This document shows positions 18,168 to 26,810 of a stretch of 64,000 nucleotides of DNA, one piece after another; position 1 is the stretch's first letter; each line of letters starts with the position of its first letter. The DNA is taken from positions 8,028,001 through 8,092,000 of the forward strand of contig NZ_CP106793.1 of assembly GCF_025642135.1 (NCBI RefSeq). Direction: 5' to 3'. The notes under the pieces are model-generated. The model saw nothing but the letters and a program-made list of their open reading frames with translations. It had not been told where the DNA came from and did no database searches. The stretch is from Streptomyces cynarae. GTDB lineage: Bacteria; Actinomycetota; Actinomycetes; Streptomycetales; Streptomycetaceae. The translations under genes were made by a program, and so were the position numbers.

Positions 18168-18988
18168 ACCGAAGCACCAGCCGTACGTGGATCAAGACGG
18201 CCGTCGGTCTGCTGCTGACCGCGATCATGCTCTTCCCGGTCTACTGGATGATCAACGTCTCCCTGACCCGCGACCAGGACATGCGCAAGAGCCCACCGGA
18301 CCTGCTCCCCGTCCACGGCACGCTGGCCGGCTACCGTACCGTCCTCGACGAGCAGTTGCCCTACCTCGGCACCAGCCTCGTCATCGGCCTGGGCACCGTC
18401 GTCCTGACCGTCCTCCTGGCCGCACCGGCCGGCTACGCGCTGGCCAAGCTGCGCCCCCGCGGCGGCGGCATCCTGAGCTTCGTCCTGCTGGCCGCGCAGA
18501 TGATCCCCGGCATCATCATGGCAATGGGCTTCTACGCCATCTACCTCCAGCTCGGCCTGCTCCAGACGGTCCCCGGCCTGATCGTCGCCGACTCCACCCT
18601 GGCCGTTCCCTTCGCGGTCCTCATCTTCACCGCGTTCATGTCCGGCATCCCCGGCGAACTGCTCCAGGCCGCGAAGACCGACGGCGCCGGGCCGTTGCGC
18701 ACCTTCTGGTCGATCGTCCTGCCGATGAGCCGCAACGCCGTCGTCACCGTGTCGCTGTTCGCCTTCCTGTGGTCCTGGTCGGACTTCGTCTTCGCCAGCA
18801 CGCTGGTCAACGGCGGTGCGCACGAGCCGATCACCCTCGGCATCTACCACTACATCGGCAACAACAACCAGGAGTGGAACGCCATCATGGCCACCGCCGT
18901 CGTGGCCTCGCTGCCGGCCGCGGTCATCCTCGTCCTCGCCCAGCGCTACGTCGCCGCCGGTGTGACCGCCGGAGCCGTGAAGGACTGA
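18164..18988 (+). CDS. Sugar ABC transporter permease, MalG type
   Basis: A 274-residue permease whose ATG at 18164 overlaps the preceding stop. It opens with a membrane helix (VGLLLTAIMLFPVYWMI) and carries the EAA-like loop LLQAAKTDGAGPLRTFWSIVLP. It ends with a last helix and a short tail (GVTAGAVKD), as in MalG-like proteins. It completes the importer with the genes at 15921 and 17184. Confidence 0.94.
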   Translation: MNRSTSRTWIKTAVGLLLTAIMLFPVYWMINVSLTRDQDMRKSPPDLLPVHGTLAGYRTVLDEQLPYLGTSLVIGLGTVVLTVLLAAPAGYALAKLRPRGGGILSFVLLAAQMIPGIIMAMGFYAIYLQLGLLQTVPGLIVADSTLAVPFAVLIFTAFMSGIPGELLQAAKTDGAGPLRTFWSIVLPMSRNAVVTVSLFAFLWSWSDFVFASTLVNGGAHEPITLGIYHYIGNNNQEWNAIMATAVVASLPAAVILVLAQRYVAAGVTAGAVKD

Positions 18989-19068
18989 CCGCCTCACACC
19001 TCGTCGCGGCTCCACCGTCCGCCCGTCGGACCGCCGATCTCCCCTGCTCGAGAAACGAGTCTCACCCT

Positions 19069-20805
19069 ATGACCGCCGCCCGCCCCGGTCCGGCCTTCTC
19101 CGTCCACGACATCCCGTTCAGCACACACGGATCCTGGTTCGACATCTCGCCCGTGGTGGCGGAGAAGACGTACGCCGAGGACCTCCACCTCGTCTCCCAC
19201 CAGAACGGCATGCACGCCGTCCTGCGCCTGGTCCCCCTGCACACGGGGACCGGCGACCGTGCCGAGACCCGCGTCGAGGCGACACCAGGCCTGCTCAGCT
19301 GGGTCGGAGAGGGCGGGCGCGTCGACCTCGCCTTCGAGTCGCCGGACACCGTACGCCTGCGGGGGACCGGTCTGGACATCAAGGTGTCCGCAGCCGCAGA
19401 GACCTTGACCCCGTTCAGCGGCACGTACTTCTTCCGCGACCCGGCAGCGGACGCGCACGTGTTCACGTCGTACGAGACCGGACGTCGCTACCGCGTCACC
19501 GTGCTCTCCGGCACCGTGGCCCATACGGCCGGAGGCCAGGCGCTCGGCAGCAGCGACCGCGGCCTCGTCACGACCGCCGGAGTGAACGGCACCTGGGAGA
19601 TCGCGATCGAGGAACTCGACGCGTCCCGCCCGCCGTACGTGTCCTCGGCGACCTTCGGCGAGATCGCGGCGTCCGCGCGGAGCTCGTTCGCGGACTTCGT
19701 CGAGGCGGTGGCGCCCTGGCGCTCGTCCGCCACCCCGGCCGCCGAACTCGCCGCCTACGTCCTCTGGTCGGCCACGGTACGCCCGACGGGCCTGGTCACC
19801 CGGCCTGCCGTGCTGATGTCCAAGCACTGGATGGACAAGGTGTGGAGCTGGGACCACTGCTTCAACGCGCTCGCCCTGGCCCCCGGATGCCCCGAACTCG
19901 CCCTGGACCAGTTCGCCCTGCCCTTCGACCACCAGGAACCCGGCGGCGCCCTGCCCGACTCGGTCACCCACTCCGAGGTCCTGTACAACTTCGTCAAACC
20001 GCCCATCCACGGCTGGGCCCACGGTCACCTGCGCCGCCGTCTGCCGGCACCTCCCAGCCGCAACGAACTCGCCCAGACCTATGACCGGCTGGAACGTTGG
20101 ACGGACTTCTGGCTCACCGCACGGCGAGCACCCGGCAGCGAACTGGCCCACTACCAGCACGGCAACGACAGCGGCTGGGACAACGCCACCACCTTCGATC
20201 CCGAGCGGGTGGTCGTCACCGCGGATCTGGCCGCCTTCCTCATCCTCCAGATGCGGGAGCTCGCCGGTTTGGCGGTGGAGTTGGGAAGGGCCGACCAAAC
20301 GCTCCGGTGGACGCGGGCCGCGGATGCCGCCCAGTCGGCGCTGCTCGACCAGCTCTGGACGCAAGACAGGTTCGTCGCCCGGGGCGTCGACAGCGGGGAC
20401 ACCTGGAGCAGCACCAGCCTCCTCGACCTGATGCCCATCGTGCTGGGCGAGCACCTGCCCGGACACGTCGGCAGCGCACTGGCGGACCGCATCAAGGCTC
20501 ACCTGACGCCGTACGGCCTGGCCACCGAACTCACCACCTCGCCGCACTACCTCGCCGACGGCTACTGGCGCGGCCCCATCTGGGCCCCGGCCACCGTCCT
20601 CATCGAGGACGGCTTGCGCAGGGCCGGCCACCTCCGACTGGCGGACGACATCAGCGCCCGCTTCCGCGTCCTGTGCGAGACCCACGGCTTCGCCGAGAAC
20701 TTCGACGCCCTCACCGGAACCGGTCTGCGCGACCGCGCCTACACCTGGACGGCCAGCAGCTACCTCCTCCTCGCCGAAGCACACACCCGCCGAGGCGGCG
20801 ACTGA
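19069..20805 (+). CDS. Cytoplasmic glycosidase, MGH1/GH63-like (alpha,alpha)6-barrel
   Basis: A 578-residue protein without signal peptide, 80 bases after the permease gene and probably in the same operon. An N-terminal beta-sandwich (residues 1-200) is followed by a helical barrel. Signature stretches are KVWSWDHCFNALALA, FDHQEPGGALPDSV, HGNDSGWDNATTF, WRGPIWAP and HGFAENFDALTG. The Asp of DSGWDN and the Glu of FAENFD occupy positions typical of the acid and base in GH63/GH37-type inverting glycosidases. It most likely hydrolyses the imported oligosaccharide. Alternatives are trehalase-like or amylo-1,6-glucosidase-like activity. The exact bond is unknown. Confidence 0.82.
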   Translation: MTAARPGPAFSVHDIPFSTHGSWFDISPVVAEKTYAEDLHLVSHQNGMHAVLRLVPLHTGTGDRAETRVEATPGLLSWVGEGGRVDLAFESPDTVRLRGTGLDIKVSAAAETLTPFSGTYFFRDPAADAHVFTSYETGRRYRVTVLSGTVAHTAGGQALGSSDRGLVTTAGVNGTWEIAIEELDASRPPYVSSATFGEIAASARSSFADFVEAVAPWRSSATPAAELAAYVLWSATVRPTGLVTRPAVLMSKHWMDKVWSWDHCFNALALAPGCPELALDQFALPFDHQEPGGALPDSVTHSEVLYNFVKPPIHGWAHGHLRRRLPAPPSRNELAQTYDRLERWTDFWLTARRAPGSELAHYQHGNDSGWDNATTFDPERVVVTADLAAFLILQMRELAGLAVELGRADQTLRWTRAADAAQSALLDQLWTQDRFVARGVDSGDTWSSTSLLDLMPIVLGEHLPGHVGSALADRIKAHLTPYGLATELTTSPHYLADGYWRGPIWAPATVLIEDGLRRAGHLRLADDISARFRVLCETHGFAENFDALTGTGLRDRAYTWTASSYLLLAEAHTRRGGD

Positions 20806-20835
20806 CCGACCGCGCCGGTCACCGGCGGGGCGTGC

Positions 20836-21812
20836 TCAGTCGGCCGTCCGCAGCAGCAGCTTGCCCGTCGAGGTGCGCCCGCCCATCAGCCGGTGGGCCT
20901 CGGCCGCGTCCGACAGCGCGAACTCCGCGGTGACGGGCAGGTCCACGGTCCCGTCGGTGACCTTGCGGAAGGCGCGCTCGGCCAGCGAGCGCAGCGCCTC
21001 GGGCGCCGACTGCGCGAGCGCCAGGATGGAGAAGCCTGCAACGGAACGGCCCTGCGCGTACAGCTCGGGCTGGCCGACGTGCCACGGCTCCGCCCCGCTC
21101 GCGTTGCCGAAGGACACCAGGCGTCCGAAGACGGCCAGCACGTCGAGACCACGGCGCAGCGTGTCACCGCCCACCGGATCGAGCACCAGGTCGACGCCCC
21201 TGCCGCCGGTGGCGCGGCGCACGTCGTCGGCGAAGGTGTCAGTGGTGAACACCTCGTCGTAGCCGTGCTTGACGGCGTGCCCGGCCTTGTCCGGAGAGGA
21301 GACCACGCCGTAGACCGCGCCGGCGCCGCCGCCCGTGCCAGCTGTCCGGCCGCCGTGCCGATGCCGCCTGCCGCGCCGTGCACCAGCACGCTCTCCCCGG
21401 CGCGCAGTCGCCCCACCTCGTGGAGCAGAGCATGCGCCGTCGGCAGCACGGTGGGCAGGGTGGCCGCGGTCCTCAGGTCCAGGCCCTCCGGAAGCGGGAA
21501 GACGGTGGCACTCTCGGCGACCACGACCTCCGCGTAAGCGCCGCTGTCGACGAGTGCGACGACCTCCTGCCCCGGACGCAGTCCCTCGACGCCGTTGCCG
21601 ACGGCCCGGATCCGTCCGGAGACCTCCAGGCCGGGGCGGAAGGGCAGCGACTGCACCCGGTAGCCCTCGGCGCGTGCCTTGAGGTCCGCGAAGTTCACCC
21701 CGGCATAGGTGGCGTCGATGGTCACCTGGCCCGGCCCCGGCTCGGGGATGTCGGCCTGCACGACCTCCAGCACCTCGGGGCCGCCGTACTCCTGGAACTC
21801 GACTGCGCGCAT
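20836..21812 (-). pseudogene. NADPH:quinone oxidoreductase (MDR/zeta-crystallin type), frameshifted
   Basis: The N-terminal part reads from ATG 21812 in one frame (MRAVEFQEYGGPEVLEV, then LVHGAAGGIGTAAGQLARAA). The C-terminal part (VYGVVSSPDKAGHAVKHGYD to STGKLLLRTAD) continues in another. The switch falls near 21327, in a run of GCC repeats. Adding one base there restores GQLARAAGAGAVYGVV across the Rossmann fold, and the 977-bp length is one short of a multiple of three. An intact product would be a cytosolic ~325-residue medium-chain reductase. Either the gene is inactive or the base is a sequencing error in a GC-rich run. It is divergent from the ArsR gene. Confidence 0.85.
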
Positions 21813-21836
21813 GACCGGAACGCACCCTTCTGCAAG

Positions 21837-21858
21837 GTGTTCAATGGAAAGCGAACAC
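21837..21858. promoter_or_regulatory. Candidate ArsR operator (GTGTTC-N10-GAACAC)
   Basis: A 6-bp inverted repeat at 21837-21842 and 21853-21858 lies in the divergent promoter between the quinone oxidoreductase and arsR-type genes. A further half-site CGAACAC follows near 21878. The spacing suits an ArsR dimer. Confidence 0.5.
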
Positions 21859-21935
21859 TGGCACTGTAAGATATTCATCGAACACTCAGCAAGCGGCGGA
21901 GCGCGCTCCGCAGAGCGCGGAATGAGGAGAGGGGC

Positions 21936-22280
21936 ATGTCGAACCAGGCTGCGGGCGGTAGTCACCGTGCGGCGCCGGTGCACACGGATCCCGAGGACGT
22001 GTCCGTCCTGACCGCTCTGTCCGCGGTCGCCGACCCGGTGCGCATCCAGCTGATTCGCGAGTTGGCGGGCTCCGCCGACTGGACACGCAGTTGCGGCAGC
22101 TTCGACGTGCCGGTCGGTAAAGCCGCGCTCAGCCACCACTTCTCGGTCCTGCGCGGCGCCGGCCTGGTGGAACAGCGCGACGAGGGGCCCAGGCGGGTCA
22201 ATCGCCTGCGCCGCGAGGAGTTCGACGCGCGCTTCCCCGGGCTGCTCAACCTCGTTCTCCGCGTCGACCAGAGGGACTGA
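21936..22280 (+). CDS. ArsR-family winged-helix repressor
   Basis: A 114-residue ArsR/SmtB-type regulator starting after GAGGAGAGGGGC. The body shows the family pattern: VLTALSAVADPVRIQLIREL, recognition region KAALSHHFSVLRGAGLVEQRDEG and wing RRVNRLRREEF. It has a single Cys (RSCGSF), so classic metal sensing through paired Cys is not evident. Divergence from the quinone oxidoreductase gene suggests that gene is its target, possibly in response to a quinone or electrophile; this is inference. Confidence 0.88.
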   Translation: MSNQAAGGSHRAAPVHTDPEDVSVLTALSAVADPVRIQLIRELAGSADWTRSCGSFDVPVGKAALSHHFSVLRGAGLVEQRDEGPRRVNRLRREEFDARFPGLLNLVLRVDQRD

Positions 22281-22408
22281 GCGGCCTCCACGTATGCCCG
22301 CGCGGTGCTGTGTTCCTCCTTGAGAGGGACATGAGCGCATTCGGCTCAGACGCTCCATCGCCTACGCCGTTGCAGGGCCGGCCGCACTCTCCCCCTGCGG
22401 GCGTCCCG

Positions 22409-23356
22409 CTACTTGGAGCGCGCCGAGGCGGGTGCGGAGTCCGCAGTGGCCGACTGATCCGTGGCTGTGACGCCCCGGGCGGGGGCGCCGTGCGGGCGCA
22501 GGCCACCGACCAGGCCGAGTATCAGCACGGCGATGCCCAGCCATACCGACGGTCCCGGCGCGCCGCTGCCCGAGACGGCGCCGACGACCGCCGCGGACAG
22601 CGGTGCGATGCCGGTGAGCAGTCCGGCTCGTCCGGCCCCGACGGCGCGGACCGTCGAGTACCACAACACGAAGGCGACCGCCGTCACCATCAGCGCCAGA
22701 TAACCGACGGCAGCCCACTGGGAGCCGGACAACTCCCGGACCGCCGACGGACCTTCCGAGGTCAGGCCGAGAACGGCCAGCAGCACACCGGCCAGCCACA
22801 TCGCGTGCACGGACACCCCCCACGGCGAGTGCCGCCGCAGCACCGGCACCGCGAGGAGTGTGAACCCGGCCTCGCACCCGAGGGCCACCGCCGCCCAGCA
22901 CACCCCCACGGCATCCGTGCGACCCGTCCCCTCCACCAGCACAGCGCCCGCCATGACGACCGGCGCCGCCAACAGGACCTGCCGGCTCGGCCTGCGCCGC
23001 TCCAGCGCCGGGCCCACCACGCCGAGCACCACCGGTACGCACGCGACCGCTACGGCGACCACCGCGGGCTCCGCATGGCCGACGCCCCGGACCACGGCCA
23101 CGTTGAACAGCACCAGACCGGTGACCGCGATCCCGGCCAGCCACAGCCACTCCCGTCCACGGGGCCACAGCAGGCGAGCACCGGTGAGCCGGGCCATGAG
23201 CAGAAGGATCACGGTGGCGGCCGCGTACCGGACCGCCTGAGTGGTGAACAGCGGGGCGTCGACGAGCGTGCGCGAGACGGTGACGCTGCTGCCGACCAGC
23301 GTCATCCCGACCATCCCGGGCACGAGTTTGGTGAACGAAGCGGAAGGTGTGTCCAT
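22409..23356 (-). CDS. DMT-family (EamA) transporter
   Basis: A 315-residue membrane protein with ten predicted hydrophobic segments in the two-fold EamA pattern (for example TTQAVRYAAATVILLLMARL and FNVAVVRGVGHAEPAVVAVA). EamA proteins export amino acids, metabolites or drugs. The ATG at 23356 lies 21 bases from the divergent MocR-type start at 23378, which strongly suggests the MocR protein controls it. Substrate unknown. Confidence 0.87.
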   Translation of the reverse strand: MDTPSASFTKLVPGMVGMTLVGSSVTVSRTLVDAPLFTTQAVRYAAATVILLLMARLTGARLLWPRGREWLWLAGIAVTGLVLFNVAVVRGVGHAEPAVVAVAVACVPVVLGVVGPALERRRPSRQVLLAAPVVMAGAVLVEGTGRTDAVGVCWAAVALGCEAGFTLLAVPVLRRHSPWGVSVHAMWLAGVLLAVLGLTSEGPSAVRELSGSQWAAVGYLALMVTAVAFVLWYSTVRAVGAGRAGLLTGIAPLSAAVVGAVSGSGAPGPSVWLGIAVLILGLVGGLRPHGAPARGVTATDQSATADSAPASARSK

Positions 23357-23377
23357 ACCGCCCACGCTGCCGTGACA

Positions 23378-25021
23378 ATGGACGCCATGGACAGGTCCAC
23401 AAACCCATCGGCACGGGGGTCCAAAAGTCCACGCCCGACGGCGGCGGCAGCGGACGCGCCGGTGGACGACACGGCGGCCCCCGGCGCGGTCGTCGGCTCG
23501 GACTTCCTCCAGCTGGACATCGGCGAGGCGCCGCCCGGCGGGCGTACCGCCTGGCTCGCCGACCGGCTGCGGTCGGCCATCGCCGACGGCCGGCTGCCCA
23601 TCGGCGCACGACTGCCCGCCAGTCGCGTACTCGCCGAAGAGCTGCGCGTCACCCGGGGCGTGGTCACCGAGGCCTATCGGCGCCTCGCCGAGTCCGGCCA
23701 GATCGCCGGGCGCGGGCGGCTCGGCACGGTGGTCGTGGCGGCTCCCGCCGCGCCCCGCGACCACGCCCGCGACGCGGGCGGACCACCTGAGGCCGGGGCC
23801 GGACCCGCGCTCTTCGGCTCGGGCGACCGCGACGGCCTCATCGACGCCCTGCGCGCCCTGCCCTGCCGCATCGACCTCTCCCCGGGCGTCCCCGACCTCG
23901 CCGCCTTCCCCCGCACCGGCTGGCTGCGCGCCGAACGTGCCGTCCTCGCGGGCGTCGGCCCGGCCGACTTCGGTTACGGCGACCCCCGGGGCGCTCCCGC
24001 ACTGCGCCGGGCCGTGGTCGGCTGGCTGGCCCGCAACCGCGGCATTCGGGCCGACCCGGAGGAGGTGGTGGTCGTCGCGGGTGTGGCGCAGGCTCTCGGC
24101 CTGCTCGCGCAGGTCCTGCGGGCGGACGGGATCCGCCGCATAGCCGTCGAAGATCCCGGTTCGCTCGGAGCGCGCCAGCAACTGGAGTACGGCGGCCACG
24201 AGATCGTGCCCGTTCCCGTGGACGCGGGCGGCCTCGACGTGGCAGCGCTGCGTGCCAGTGGTGCCCGGGCGGTGTTGCTGACCCCGGCACACCAGTTCCC
24301 CACCGGTGTCGTCCTCGACGGGGAACGCCGTCGCGAGCTGCTGAGCTGGGCGGCCGAGGGCGGCGTGGTCATCGAGGACGACTACGACGCCGAGCACCGC
24401 TACGACCGGCCGCCGGTGTCTGCGCTGCGCTCGCTGCTGCCGGACGGCGTCTGCTACGCGGGCAGCGTCTCCAAACTGCTCGCGCCCGCGCTCCGAGTGG
24501 GCTGGCTCCTCGTACCGCCGGACCGACACGACGCCCTGGTGACGGCCAAGCGGTACGCCGACCTCGGAAACGGCGTCCTCACCCAGCTCGTCCTCGCTCG
24601 CCTGATGGACTCGGGTGAGCTGGAACGGCACCTGCGCCATGTCCGGCAGCGCCACCGCAGACGCCGGGACGTGATGCTGCGAGCGATCGACAGGCATCTG
24701 CCCGGCGCCCGCGTCCACGGGGCGGCAGCCGGCCTGCACCTGATGGTCACCTTCAGCGACCCGCGGGGCGGCGCCCGCGACAGCGGTTTCCGTGACACCG
24801 ACCTCGCCGCGGCCGCTCTCGCGGGAGGCGTGAAGGTGCATCCACTGTCCTGGCACCGCATCACGCCCGGCCCTCCGGGCCTGGTCCTTGGCTATGCGGC
24901 GGGCCCGGCCCACGAGATCGACGAGGGCATCGCCGTCATCGGAGCGACCCTGCGCGGCCTCCTGCCGGGGCTGGGCACCACTGTGCCCAGCCCCGCAGCT
25001 GCGGCCCCAGTGCAATCATGA
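23378..25021 (+). CDS. MocR/PdxR-family regulator (GntR HTH fused to aminotransferase fold)
   Basis: A 547-residue protein beginning at ATG 23378; another in-frame ATG lies nine bases on. After a low-complexity N-terminus a GntR winged helix appears (RTAWLADRLRSAIADGRL, RLPASRVLAEELRVTRG). It is followed by a type I aminotransferase domain with DFGYGDPRG, EDDYDAEHRYD and the PLP-binding Lys in GSVSKLLAPALR (about residue 366). MocR proteins sense PLP or PLP-bound ligands and often control vitamin B6, GABA or transporter genes. The likely target is the divergent DMT transporter, whose start is only 21 bases away. Its stop overlaps the ATG of a decayed fragment. Confidence 0.92.
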   Translation: MDAMDRSTNPSARGSKSPRPTAAAADAPVDDTAAPGAVVGSDFLQLDIGEAPPGGRTAWLADRLRSAIADGRLPIGARLPASRVLAEELRVTRGVVTEAYRRLAESGQIAGRGRLGTVVVAAPAAPRDHARDAGGPPEAGAGPALFGSGDRDGLIDALRALPCRIDLSPGVPDLAAFPRTGWLRAERAVLAGVGPADFGYGDPRGAPALRRAVVGWLARNRGIRADPEEVVVVAGVAQALGLLAQVLRADGIRRIAVEDPGSLGARQQLEYGGHEIVPVPVDAGGLDVAALRASGARAVLLTPAHQFPTGVVLDGERRRELLSWAAEGGVVIEDDYDAEHRYDRPPVSALRSLLPDGVCYAGSVSKLLAPALRVGWLLVPPDRHDALVTAKRYADLGNGVLTQLVLARLMDSGELERHLRHVRQRHRRRRDVMLRAIDRHLPGARVHGAAAGLHLMVTFSDPRGGARDSGFRDTDLAAAALAGGVKVHPLSWHRITPGPPGLVLGYAAGPAHEIDEGIAVIGATLRGLLPGLGTTVPSPAAAAPVQS

Positions 25022-25130
25022 CGACCGCTGAACTCGTGTCCGCATACCTGGACGGCCTGGAACGTACAGACACCCATCCGGTGTTGGCCGCGTTCACGCC
25101 CGGTCCGATGGTCCCCTCACCCTGTACGGG
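25018..25130 (+). pseudogene. Fragment of a SnoaL/NTF2-like protein gene
   Basis: The ATG at 25018 overlaps the MocR stop (ATGA). The first codons read like an NTF2/SnoaL protein start (TTAELVSAYLDGLERTD, then VLAAFTPG). About 35 codons in, the frame loses family character: SPCTGP would become SPLYGP with one extra C, and beyond that no matching sequence continues. The open frame to 25323 overlaps the 3' end of the opposite-strand reductase gene. I read it as a small coupled gene that has decayed or been truncated. Confidence 0.35.
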
Positions 25131-25276
25131 CCCGGACCGAGGTGCGCCCGGGCGTGCCGGACCGGCGAAGGCAACTGCCGTGCGTGACGGCGATCGGCCC
25201 CTGCCCCGCCCGACAACACCCGTAGCCGGGCCCGTTACGGTCGGGCCCGACATCCGGCCGGGGCGTGCCTGGAGGG

Positions 25277-25840
25277 TCAGGCGGCGTCGCGCAGCGGAGC
25301 GAGAGCGGTGCTCCAGGCGATGACCTGGTCGAACAGGACGCCGAGCGCCTGCACGTTGTACTCGCCCGGCTTGAGGACACTGAAGTTCTCGAACTCCGTC
25401 ATCAGCGACAGGGCCACCTGCTGACGCACGTCGGCCATCTGCAGCTCGCCGACGACCAGCCGCAGGTGCTCCACGGCCCGGGCACCGCCGACCCCGCCGT
25501 ACGAGACGAAGCCGACCGCCTTGTTGGCCCACTCGGCGGAGAGGTAGTCGATGGCGTTCTTCAGCACGCCCGAGGTGGAGTGGTTGTACTCGGGCGTCAC
25601 CATGATGAACCCGTCGAAGGAGGCGATCTTCTCCGCCCACTCCTTCGTGTGCTCGTTCTGGTACTGGCCCATGGACGGGGGCAGGGGCTCGTCCAGGTGC
25701 GGCAGCGGGTAGTCCCGCAGGTCGACGAGCTCGAACTCGGCGTCGCCGCGCTGGGTGGCGGCGTCGTAGACCCACTTGGCGACCTGCTCGCCGTTGCGGT
25801 TGGGACGGGTGCTGCCGAGAATGATGCCTATCCTGATCAT
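25277..25840 (-). CDS. NAD(P)H-dependent FMN reductase (NADPH_dep_FMN_red family)
   Basis: A 187-residue flavodoxin-like reductase. The ATG at 25840 follows AAGGAAAC. The FMN phosphate loop is GSTRPNRNGEQVAKWV and the second family motif is TPEYNHSTSGVLKNAID; SYGGVGGARAVEHLR completes the pattern. Such enzymes reduce FMN, azo dyes or quinones with NAD(P)H. Two TTGA-N4-TCAA-type boxes lie upstream (25979-26021), matching those around the MarR gene at 28004, so it likely belongs to that regulon and may supply reduced flavin to the luciferase-like enzyme. Confidence 0.92.
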   Translation of the reverse strand: MIRIGIILGSTRPNRNGEQVAKWVYDAATQRGDAEFELVDLRDYPLPHLDEPLPPSMGQYQNEHTKEWAEKIASFDGFIMVTPEYNHSTSGVLKNAIDYLSAEWANKAVGFVSYGGVGGARAVEHLRLVVGELQMADVRQQVALSLMTEFENFSVLKPGEYNVQALGVLFDQVIAWSTALAPLRDAA

Positions 25841-25978
25841 GGTGTTTCCTTAACCGTGTCGGTTGTGGTGTCGCCCTGAATGGGGGTTCAGGGCGCGGGT
25901 GTTCCTCACGAACGGCCCGTTGGGGGCCTCACCCTTGGGCGGTGCGGACCCGCGGGAAAGCGTTTCCGCCAAAGATGA

Positions 25979-26021
25979 TTGATGCGTCATCTAACCTAGG
26001 CCGGTATAGATGACATATCAA
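25979..26021. promoter_or_regulatory. Two MarR-type boxes upstream of the FMN reductase
   Basis: TTGATGCGTCAT (25979-25990) and ATGACATATCAA (26010-26021) each match TTGA-N4-TCAA with one change in an outer half-site. They lie 139-181 bp upstream of the reductase start, within an otherwise gene-free 234-bp gap. Confidence 0.6.
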
Positions 26022-26074
26022 CTTGTTGGCCGAGTGAGCGGCTTCACACCGCCGACCCGGCAGGACGAAGGCGC

Positions 26075-26806
26075 TCAGACCGCCGGTTCGGCCGAGGTCG
26101 AAGCGGCGGCCCGTGCTCGGCTCACGGTTCGTCCGCGCTGTGACTCCGGGAACCGGTTGAGCATCGCTCGCAGCTCCGCGGCGCCGACGTTGGCGCCGAA
26201 GGGCTCGGTGCCCGGTTCGAGTCGCAGCCCTTCGGCAAGTGGTCCTGCCATGACGGGATCGAATCCGAAAGCGTCGACGAGGCGCGCGACGGTGGCGAGG
26301 TCGTCCGGATCGTCACCGGCGATCGCGATCGCCTTGCGTCCCGGCGTCCCCGCCGGCCGGGCGCCGTCCTCGAGATCGTGGTAGCCCATGTGGTTGAAGG
26401 CCTTCACCACGCGCGCTCCGCGCAGGTATGCCTGCACGATCTCGCTGGAGGAGGTGAGCGGATCGGTGAGATCCTCGCGGATCCCGTCGACCTCCCACCA
26501 GTAGTTCATCGCGTCGATGACGAGCTTGCCCCGCAGTGCTTCGGCCGGAATGCCGCGGTACTTGCCGAGCGGGAGCGCCAGAATGACGACGTCCGCCCGA
26601 GCGCCGGCCTCCGCGGAGGTGACGGCTACCGCTCCCGGTGTGAGGACCTCTGTGGTCAGGGCGATCTCGGCGGGGTCGCCCGATCCGGCGATGAGCACGC
26701 GACAACCGGCTGCGAGGGCCAGCCGTGCGAGCACGGTGCCGACCTTCCCGGCACCCAGGATGCCGACCGTGCCGAGGCCCTTGGTGGTCATGTCGTGTCC
26801 GTCCAC
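26075..26806 (-). CDS. F420-dependent NADP oxidoreductase-like protein
   Basis: A 243-residue Rossmann-fold protein of the F420-NADP oxidoreductase / PF03807-type family ([51 protein letters not shown]). I prefer GTG 26806 over ATG 26791. AGGAG lies 8 bases before the GTG but 23 before the ATG, and the GTG is only four bases after the stop of the upstream luciferase-like gene, giving translational coupling. The family transfers hydride between NADPH and F420. Some members use other acceptors, so F420 use is probable, not proven. The pairing with an LLM oxidoreductase fits cofactor recycling. Confidence 0.75.
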   Translation of the reverse strand: MDGHDMTTKGLGTVGILGAGKVGTVLARLALAAGCRVLIAGSGDPAEIALTTEVLTPGAVAVTSAEAGARADVVILALPLGKYRGIPAEALRGKLVIDAMNYWWEVDGIREDLTDPLTSSSEIVQAYLRGARVVKAFNHMGYHDLEDGARPAGTPGRKAIAIAGDDPDDLATVARLVDAFGFDPVMAGPLAEGLRLEPGTEPFGANVGAAELRAMLNRFPESQRGRTVSRARAAASTSAEPAV

Positions 26807-26810
26807 GGTG

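Noticed and set aside
20811..20828. Palindrome cgccggtcaccggcg between convergent genes as terminator
   Set aside because: The arms leave a one-base loop; after opening, the stem is too short to be convincing.
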